DNA from: Rhizobium tumorigenes
GTDB taxonomy: Bacteria; Pseudomonadota; Alphaproteobacteria; Rhizobiales; Rhizobiaceae
Reading direction: 5' to 3'
NCBI RefSeq assembly: GCF_003240565.2
Contig: NZ_CP117255.1
Coordinates: 1,240,001-1,304,000 of the forward strand
DNA length: 64,000 nt
Shown: positions 58,185 to 64,000 of the stretch, in pieces
Layout: each line of letters opens with the position of its first letter
Position numbering within the stretch: the stretch's first letter is position 1
Position numbers and translations under genes: made by a program
The notes under the pieces: generated by a model
Told to the model about the DNA's origin: nothing
What the model saw: the letters and a program-made list of their open reading frames with translations, nothing else
Database searches by the model: none

Positions 58185-58360
58185 GATGGCGGCAAAATGC
58201 GACGGCGGACACCGCTTTGGCAAGGCCGGATGATGCGATCCGCCGACAGTTCTCGACATGCCCCCGGAAAAATCCCCGGCAGCGTCTTTTTTCCGAAAAA
58301 CCGGTTCCCACATTTCGAAGCGATGCTTTATAGAGACGCAGCAACAAGAAGGTGTGTGAG

Positions 58361-58678
58361 ATGACAGGCGTAACACTGAGCAGCGCGCTCCTCGATCCAC
58401 GCCGCAAGCGGATTCTGTTTCGTTGCTGGCATCGCGGTCTCCGGGAAATGGACCTCGTGTTCGGTCAGTTCGCCGACGCAGAGCTGCCGACACTGTCGGA
58501 GACCGAGCTCGACGAGTTCGAGATCATCATGGACGAGGAAGACAACGATCTGAACCGGTGGATTCTCGGCACGCTGCCGGTGCCAGAACGATTCCAGACG
58601 CCTCTGTTTGCCCGTATCGCCGCCTACGCACCGGACTTCGAGCAGATGACCGCCGACTTGCGCAGGGTTGCGGAATGA
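58361..58678 (+). CDS. sdhE: FAD assembly factor SdhE (succinate dehydrogenase)
   Basis: 105 residues of the SdhE/SDH5 family, which promotes covalent flavinylation of SdhA. The RGLREMDLVFG motif (RGxxExD) and the C-terminal RWILGTLPVPERFQTPL are characteristic. An AAGAAGG site precedes the ATG at 58361; GTG at 58352 is an alternative. The stop overlaps the mfd start (ATGA), the usual arrangement in rhizobia. Confidence 0.93.
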   Translation: MTGVTLSSALLDPRRKRILFRCWHRGLREMDLVFGQFADAELPTLSETELDEFEIIMDEEDNDLNRWILGTLPVPERFQTPLFARIAAYAPDFEQMTADLRRVAE

Positions 58679-61600
58679 TTGCAGGTATCGACGTCAGGAA
58701 ACTTGCAGCGGCGCCCGTGCCGCTGACGATCGGCAACGTTCCGGCCGGCCTCGATCCGTTTATCATCGCCGAATTGGCGCGGTCCGGCGAACCGGTTGCC
58801 TACGTGCTGTCGGACGGACAGCGCATGGCTGACATCGAGCAGATGCTGTCCTTCATTGCGCCTGAAATCCCGGTGCTGACCCTTCCGGCCTGGGACTGCC
58901 TTCCCTATGACCGCGTTTCCCCAAGCTCCGACACATCTGCACGCAGGCTGGCGGCGCTTGGCGGGCTGATCGCTTACCACAAGAAGCCGCATGCGGCGAT
59001 CGTGCTCGTGACCGTCAACGCCCTGCTGCAGAAGGTCGCCCCGCAGGACGTCATCGAAAGCCTGGCCTTCTCGGCAAAGCCCGGCAGCCAGCTGCGCATG
59101 GACGATATCGCAGGCCGCCTGGAGCGCAACGGTTTCGACCGGGTCGCGACCGTCCGGGAGGTCGGTGAATACGCGGTGCGCGGCGGCATCCTCGATGTCT
59201 TCGTGCCCGGCTCGGAAGAGCCCGTGCGCCTCGATTTCTTCGGCGATACGCTGGAGAGCATCCGCAGTTTCGACCCCGCAAGCCAGCGAACGACAGGGCA
59301 GGTGCGCTCGCTCGATCTCAATCCGATGAGCGAAGTGACGCTGACGCCGGATACCATCAGCCGCTTCCGCACAAATTACCTGGCGACCTTCGGCGCTGCC
59401 ACCCGCGACGACGCTCTATATGTCGCCGTCTCCGAAGGCCGGCGTTATCCCGGCATGGAGCACTGGCTGCCGCTGTTCTATGAAAAGCTCGATACGATCT
59501 TCGACTACCTGAAGGGCTTCCGCTTCATCACCGACCATACGGTGCGCGAGGCTGCCGAGGAGCGCTCGAAGCTCGTCCGCGACTATTACGAGGCGCGCCA
59601 GCAGTCTGGCGAGCAGCGCAAGGGAGCGATGACGCAGGGCACGCCCTACAAGCCTGTGGCACCCGGCGAGCTTTACCTCGACGGCAAGATGTTTGGCGCG
59701 ACGCTCGATGCCTTCAACGCTATCCGGATGTCGCCGTTCAACGAGCACGAGGGTGCAACCCGGCTGGTTGTCAATGTCGATGCGCGCCAAGGGCCGCGCT
59801 GGGCCCGAAGCGCCACCGAACAGGTCGATGCCGAGCGCGTCAACGTCTTCGATGCCGTCGTCAAGCATATCGCAGATCGTCGCGCGGCCGGTGGCAAGGT
59901 ACTCGTCACGGCCTGGACGGAAGGCTCGCTGGAGCGCCTGCTGCAGGTGCTCGCCGAGCACGGGCTGCAACGCGTCAAGACTATCGAAGCGATGAAGGAC
60001 GTCGATGCGCTGGCCAAGGGTGAGGCGGCGGCTGCCGTGCTCAACCTCGAAAGCGGCTTCGAAACCGGCAATCTGGTCGTCATCGGTGAACAGGACATTC
60101 TCGGCGACCGCATGGTCCGCCGCTCCAAGCGCGGCAAGCGCGGCGCCAACTTCATCTCGGAAGTCGCAGGCCTCGACGAAGGCGCGATCGTCGTCCACGC
60201 CGAACACGGCATAGGCCGCTTCGTCGGCCTTCGGACCATCGAAGCTGCCGGCGCGCCGCACGCCTGTCTCGAGCTGCTCTATGCCGACGACGCAAAACTG
60301 TTTCTACCAGTCGAAAACATCGACCTCCTGTCGCGGTACGGCTCGGAAACGAGCGACGCGCAGCTCGACAGGCTCGGCGGCGGCGCCTGGCAGATGCGCA
60401 AGGCCAAGCTGAAAAAGCGGCTGCTGGATATGGCCGGATCCCTGATCCGTATCGCGGCCGAACGCCTGACGCGCCATGCGCCGGCGCTGATCGCACCCGA
60501 TGGCATCTACGACGAGTTTGCGGCTCGCTTCCCCTACGACGAGACCGAGGATCAGGCGAACGCCATCGACGCCGTGCGTGACGATCTCGCCGCCGGTCGG
60601 CCGATGGATCGGCTCGTGTGCGGCGACGTCGGGTTCGGCAAGACCGAAGTGGCGTTGCGCGCCGCCTTCGTGGCGGCGATGAATGGCGCCCAGGTGGCGA
60701 TCGTGGTGCCGACGACGCTGCTGGCCCGGCAGCATTTCAAGACGTTCTCCGAGCGTTTCCGTGGTCTGCCGATCCGCGTCCAGCAGGCCTCGCGCCTGGT
60801 TGGCGCAAAGGAACTGGCACTGACCAAGAAGGAAGTCGCCGAAGGCAAGACCGACATCGTCGTCGGTACGCACGCGCTGCTCGGCAACGGCATCAAGTTC
60901 GCCAATCTCGGCCTGCTGGTCATCGACGAAGAGCAGCATTTCGGCGTCAAGCACAAGGAGCGGCTGAAGGAGCTGAAGAGCGACGTCCACGTCCTCACCC
61001 TGTCGGCAACGCCGATCCCGCGCACGCTTCAATTGGCCATGACCGGCGTGCGGGAACTGTCGCTGATCAAGACGCCACCGGTAGACCGCATGGCGGTCCG
61101 CACCTTCATTTCGCCCTTCGATTCGCTGGTGATCCGAGAAACGCTGATGCGCGAGCATTATCGCGGGGGGCAGAGCTTCTATGTCTGCCCACGGCTCGCC
61201 GACCTTGCCGATATCCACGCCTTCCTGCAATCGGATCTGCCGGAACTGAAAGTCGCCGTCGCCCATGGCCAGATGCCGGCGAGCGAGCTCGAAGACATCA
61301 TGAATGCCTTCTACGAGGGCCGCTACGATGTGCTGCTGTCGACCACCATCGTCGAATCCGGCCTCGACGTGCCGACCGCCAACACCCTGATCGTCCACCG
61401 CGCCGACATGTTCGGGCTTGCCCAGCTTTACCAGTTGCGCGGTCGTGTCGGACGTTCCAAGGTGCGGGCTTTCGCGCTGTTCACGCTGCCCGTCAACAAG
61501 GTGCTCACCTCGACGGCAGAGCGCCGCCTGAAGGTGCTACAGTCCCTGGATACCCTCGGCGCCGGCTTCCAGCTCGCCAGTCACGATCTGGATATCCGAG

Positions 61601-62175
61601 GCGCCGGCAATCTGCTGGGCGAGGAACAGTCTGGCCATATCAAGGAGGTCGGCTTCGAACTCTACCAGCAGATGCTGGAAGAGGCCGTGGTCGAAGTGAA
61701 GGGCATCGACGAGATCCAGGATACCGGCTGGTCGCCGCAAATTTCGGTCGGCACGCCGGTGATGATCCCCGACGACTATGTGCCCGACCTGCACCTGCGC
61801 ATGGCGCTCTACCGCCGGCTCGGCGAGATCACCGATCTCAAGGAAATCGACGGTTTCGGCGCCGAGATGATCGACCGCTTCGGACCCATGCCGATCGAGG
61901 TGCAGCACCTGCTGAAGATCGTCTACATCAAGTCGCTCTGCCGCATTGCCCATGTGGAGAAGCTCGATGCCGGTCCGAAGGGCGTCGTCGTCCAGTTCCG
62001 CCACAAGGAGTTCCCGAACCCTGCAGCCCTCGTCGGCTATATCGCCAGGCAGGGCTCGATGGCGAAGATCAGGCCCGACCACAGCGTCTTCCTCACCCGC
62101 GATCTCCCGACACCCGCCAAGCGCTTGGCGGGTGCGGCAGTTGTCATGACTCAGCTGGCGGAACTGGCAAAATAA
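58675..62175 (+). CDS. mfd: Transcription-repair coupling factor Mfd
   Basis: Removes stalled RNA polymerase and recruits UvrA. The 1166 residues comprise a UvrB-like N-terminal module (1-about 350), the CarD-like RNA-polymerase-interacting domain (about 500-560, IVVHAEHGIGRFVGL), the RecG-like translocase with Walker A GDVGFGKT (about 650-657) and DEEQHFGVKHKERL, the TRG motif RGAGNLLGEEQSG (about 970) and a C-terminal D7 domain. The overlapping start with sdhE fixes the N-terminus at MIAGIDVRKL. A terminator hairpin follows. Confidence 0.97.
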   Translation: MIAGIDVRKLAAAPVPLTIGNVPAGLDPFIIAELARSGEPVAYVLSDGQRMADIEQMLSFIAPEIPVLTLPAWDCLPYDRVSPSSDTSARRLAALGGLIAYHKKPHAAIVLVTVNALLQKVAPQDVIESLAFSAKPGSQLRMDDIAGRLERNGFDRVATVREVGEYAVRGGILDVFVPGSEEPVRLDFFGDTLESIRSFDPASQRTTGQVRSLDLNPMSEVTLTPDTISRFRTNYLATFGAATRDDALYVAVSEGRRYPGMEHWLPLFYEKLDTIFDYLKGFRFITDHTVREAAEERSKLVRDYYEARQQSGEQRKGAMTQGTPYKPVAPGELYLDGKMFGATLDAFNAIRMSPFNEHEGATRLVVNVDARQGPRWARSATEQVDAERVNVFDAVVKHIADRRAAGGKVLVTAWTEGSLERLLQVLAEHGLQRVKTIEAMKDVDALAKGEAAAAVLNLESGFETGNLVVIGEQDILGDRMVRRSKRGKRGANFISEVAGLDEGAIVVHAEHGIGRFVGLRTIEAAGAPHACLELLYADDAKLFLPVENIDLLSRYGSETSDAQLDRLGGGAWQMRKAKLKKRLLDMAGSLIRIAAERLTRHAPALIAPDGIYDEFAARFPYDETEDQANAIDAVRDDLAAGRPMDRLVCGDVGFGKTEVALRAAFVAAMNGAQVAIVVPTTLLARQHFKTFSERFRGLPIRVQQASRLVGAKELALTKKEVAEGKTDIVVGTHALLGNGIKFANLGLLVIDEEQHFGVKHKERLKELKSDVHVLTLSATPIPRTLQLAMTGVRELSLIKTPPVDRMAVRTFISPFDSLVIRETLMREHYRGGQSFYVCPRLADLADIHAFLQSDLPELKVAVAHGQMPASELEDIMNAFYEGRYDVLLSTTIVESGLDVPTANTLIVHRADMFGLAQLYQLRGRVGRSKVRAFALFTLPVNKVLTSTAERRLKVLQSLDTLGAGFQLASHDLDIRGAGNLLGEEQSGHIKEVGFELYQQMLEEAVVEVKGIDEIQDTGWSPQISVGTPVMIPDDYVPDLHLRMALYRRLGEITDLKEIDGFGAEMIDRFGPMPIEVQHLLKIVYIKSLCRIAHVEKLDAGPKGVVVQFRHKEFPNPAALVGYIARQGSMAKIRPDHSVFLTRDLPTPAKRLAGAAVVMTQLAELAK

Positions 62176-62176
62176 A

Positions 62177-62213
62177 AGGCTGCGTGCCCCTATGGAGCGC
62201 GCAGCCTGTTTTA
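62177..62213. terminator. Terminator between mfd and the DsbA-like gene
   Basis: Arms AGGCTGCG (62177-62184) and CGCAGCCT (62200-62207) with an A run before and TTTT at 62209-62212 after. It can serve both convergent genes. Confidence 0.78.
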
Positions 62214-62238
62214 CAGGGTAAATGTAAGAGATGCTGCG

Positions 62239-62916
62239 CTAGTTGAGTGCCGCGCGGGCCTCGCCCTTCGTTTTGGCGATGTCGCGCAGCGCATTGGCAA
62301 TCACATCCGGCGTCTGGGCGCCGCTGACTGCATATTGCTGGTCGAAGATGAAGAAGGGCACGCCGTTTACGCCCATCTGCCGTGCCGACTCGATTTCCGC
62401 GACGATCAGGTCGCTGTCGGCATCGGAGGCGAGGAGGGCCTCGATGACCGCGCGATCCAGTCCTGCCGCTTCGGCGATGTCGAGAAGCACGGCGTGGTCG
62501 CCGATATTTCTGCCTTCTTCGAAATTCGCCTTGAAGAGGCCGTCAACAACCCGGTTCTGGAGTTCGCGGTCTTCGGTCACAGCCCAGTGGATCAGTCTGT
62601 GGGCATCGAGCGTGTTCGGGCCGATGGTGATGGCATCGAAGTTGAATGCAATGCCGACCTCGCGGCCAAGACCTGTGAGCATCGCGTGAGCGCTGGCCAC
62701 CTTGTCTGCACCGCCGAGCTTTTCAGCCAGCTTCTGCTTCTGGTCGACGCCTTCAGGCGGATAATCTGGATTGAGGCGGTAAGGGCGCCAGTTGATGTCG
62801 ACACCAACTTCGTCTTGCACTTCGGCAATCGCCAGTTCGAGCCGCGCCTTGCCAAGGTAGCACCACGGGCAGACGACGTCCGAGACGATATCGATTGTGA
62901 TGCGTTCCATGGTCAT
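62239..62916 (-). CDS. DsbA-family oxidoreductase, FrnE type
   Basis: 225 residues with a thioredoxin fold and CPWC active site at Cys16-Cys19 (VVCPWCYLG), followed by a helical insertion, a cis-Pro GVNGVPFFIF and a C-terminal helix. There is no signal peptide, so it is cytoplasmic, as in FrnE-like proteins (2-hydroxychromene-2-carboxylate isomerase/DsbA clan). It probably acts in thiol-disulfide exchange under oxidative stress; the substrate is unknown. Confidence 0.9.
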   Translation of the reverse strand: MTMERITIDIVSDVVCPWCYLGKARLELAIAEVQDEVGVDINWRPYRLNPDYPPEGVDQKQKLAEKLGGADKVASAHAMLTGLGREVGIAFNFDAITIGPNTLDAHRLIHWAVTEDRELQNRVVDGLFKANFEEGRNIGDHAVLLDIAEAAGLDRAVIEALLASDADSDLIVAEIESARQMGVNGVPFFIFDQQYAVSGAQTPDVIANALRDIAKTKGEARAALN

Positions 62917-62991
62917 TGCCCTTTCCTGTTGATCGGACCGAAATAGTCTCTTTGCCGCCCGGCTTCAACAAGGCACGAAAAAGGAACCACC

Positions 62992-64000
62992 TCACTGCAC
63001 CGAAGCATCCCACCACACAGGCAGCTGATAGCCGTACAAGGGAGTGACATCCGGATGCCCTATCCGCTTGTGCCGTGCTACATATTGCTGGTCGATATGA
63101 TAGAGCGGCACGAAGTAATGGCCGGAAAGCAACAGCCTGTCGAACGAACGGACGGCATCGCGAAAATCCTCAACGCCGCGCGCCGATAGGATGTGGCTGA
63201 TCAACGCATCCACATCGGGATCGGCAACGCCCGCAAAGTTCTCGCTGCCCTGTCGATCGCGCGCCACCGAGCCCCATCGGCCGACCTGCTCGATGCCCGG
63301 CGAGAGGGAGGATGTGAACGATTTGATGATGATGTCGTAGTCGAAGCTGATTGTCCGGCGCTGATACTGCGAATCGTCGACGGTGCGGATCGCCACCTCG
63401 ATACCCAGCAGGTTCAGCGTTCTCCGGTAGGCGATGGCCAGTCTCTCCTGGTCGGCATTCTGTGTCATGATCTCGAACGCCAGCTGATGCCCGCCGGCAT
63501 CGACCATCTTGCCATCCTTGATCGTGTATCCACCTGCCTTGAGCAGATCCACGGCCCGGTGAAGGACTGTACGGTCGCGGCCGGAGCCGTTGCTGACCGG
63601 CAGTTTATAGGTGCCATCGAGCACGGCCGGATCGATGCGTTTGCTGATGGGACCCAGCATTTCGAGCTCTCGGGCATCGGCTGGCACGCCGAAAGAAGAT
63701 AGGTCGGAGCCCTGCCAATAGCTCTCCGTTCGCGTATAGGCGCCTGACGAGAGGTTCTTGTTGACCCACTCGAAATCGAAGGCCAGCGATAGGCCCTCGC
63801 GGACTTTCACATTGGCAAAGATTGGCCGCCGCGTGTTGAAGACGAATCCGAACATGCCGCTGGGAAGCTTGGGATTGAAGACATCCTTCACAACCTCGCC
63901 GGAGCGCGCCGCCGGAAAATCATAAGCGTTTGCCCAGTGGCCGGGGCTGCCATCCGCATAGATGTCGACATCGCCCTTCTTGAATGCCTCGAACAGCGTG
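62992..64000 (-). CDS. YejA-type periplasmic peptide-binding protein (5' end outside window)
   Basis: Family-5 solute-binding protein of an oligopeptide ABC importer; 336 C-terminal residues are visible and the frame continues past 64000. FGFVFNTRRPIFANVKVREG followed by LSLAFDFEW, then the YTRTESYWQGSDLSSFG stretch, match the YejA subgroup (microcin C/peptide uptake with YejBEF). The C-terminus VPLYHIDQQYVARHKRIGHP is typical. The permease and ATPase genes would be expected downstream of it, but the downstream side here holds the DsbA-like gene, so they are probably upstream, beyond the window edge. Confidence 0.87.
   Translation of the reverse strand, partial: TLFEAFKKGDVDIYADGSPGHWANAYDFPAARSGEVVKDVFNPKLPSGMFGFVFNTRRPIFANVKVREGLSLAFDFEWVNKNLSSGAYTRTESYWQGSDLSSFGVPADARELEMLGPISKRIDPAVLDGTYKLPVSNGSGRDRTVLHRAVDLLKAGGYTIKDGKMVDAGGHQLAFEIMTQNADQERLAIAYRRTLNLLGIEVAIRTVDDSQYQRRTISFDYDIIIKSFTSSLSPGIEQVGRWGSVARDRQGSENFAGVADPDVDALISHILSARGVEDFRDAVRSFDRLLLSGHYFVPLYHIDQQYVARHKRIGHPDVTPLYGYQLPVWWDASVQ

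Noticed and set aside
58185..58493. N-terminal extension of RecG by about 100 residues
   Set aside because: The frame is open but the extension is not RecG-like and would run through the sdhE region; the ATG at 58184 gives the normal N-terminus.
58423..58674. N-terminal extension of Mfd
   Set aside because: It overlaps sdhE in another frame; the ATGA junction at 58675 gives the conserved start.

Overview
The window is a GC-rich, densely packed chromosomal segment from an alphaproteobacterium, almost certainly Rhizobiaceae (Rhizobium/Sinorhizobium/Agrobacterium group). The evidence is the order kdsA-eno-ftsB-pdhABC-lpd-lipA followed by ispDF-dusB(nifR3)-ntrBC-ntrYX-hfq-hflX, a pyruvate dehydrogenase E1 beta carrying its own lipoyl domain, a fused IspDF, a Sinorhizobium-type phosphatidylcholine synthase, and a GTTC-N7-GTTC SOS box in front of lexA. 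I found no prophage, insertion sequence, CRISPR array or rRNA. The one tRNA is tRNA-Lys(TTT).

Layout. 1-5.3 kb: end of lpxB, citrate synthase, ComEC and LexA. 5.4-9.0 kb: a VOC protein, kdsA, enolase and ftsB. 9.1-17.3 kb: a central-carbon and lipoate block (pdhA, pdhB, pdhC, a DUF559 gene between inverted GC-rich repeats, an SGNH hydrolase, lpd, two small GlsB/YeaQ-type membrane proteins, lipA). 17.4-20.2 kb: a P-loop protein, a COQ10/RatA-like protein, and on the minus strand ispDF-cinA. 20.3-29.8 kb: dusB-ntrB-ntrC, ntrY-ntrX, hfq and hflX (nitrogen and RNA-based regulation). 29.8-36.4 kb: a minus-strand deaminase-mazG pair, then the assimilatory sulfite-reduction operon (cysG, DUF2849, sulfite reductase, DUF934) and a ferredoxin-NADP reductase. 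36.5-41.4 kb: a 68-residue unknown gene, a third GlsB-like gene, tRNA-Lys, ccdA, an AEC transporter, a UbiH-like monooxygenase and pcs. 41.6-46.3 kb: a four-gene nucleoside-type (BMP) ABC importer. 46.4-51.8 kb: a galactofuranose-type (YtfQRT-YjfF) sugar importer with its GntR regulator. 51.9-62.2 kb: glmU, glmS, DUF502, recG, sdhE and mfd. 62.2-64 kb: a DsbA-like protein and a partial YejA-type peptide-binding protein.

Most genes are housekeeping genes joined by 4-nt ATGA/GTGA overlaps, so translational coupling is common. Several convergent pairs overlap at their 3' ends. The pyruvate dehydrogenase complex, its E3 and lipoyl synthase are encoded together, so the enzyme and its cofactor supply share one region.

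The most unusual feature is the DUF559 module at 13031-13535. A predicted Vsr-like nuclease gene lies between two inverted, hairpin-forming repeats inside the pdhC-lpd stretch, and one repeat encodes the protein's C-terminus. It looks like a small self-contained repeat-plus-nuclease unit. Other points worth checking are a 25-bp palindrome between ftsB and pdhA, a 14-bp-arm hairpin between ytfQ and ytfR, an NtrX without the GAFTGA loop, and places where genes I would expect from other rhizobia (gltX; trkA/dat) are absent.
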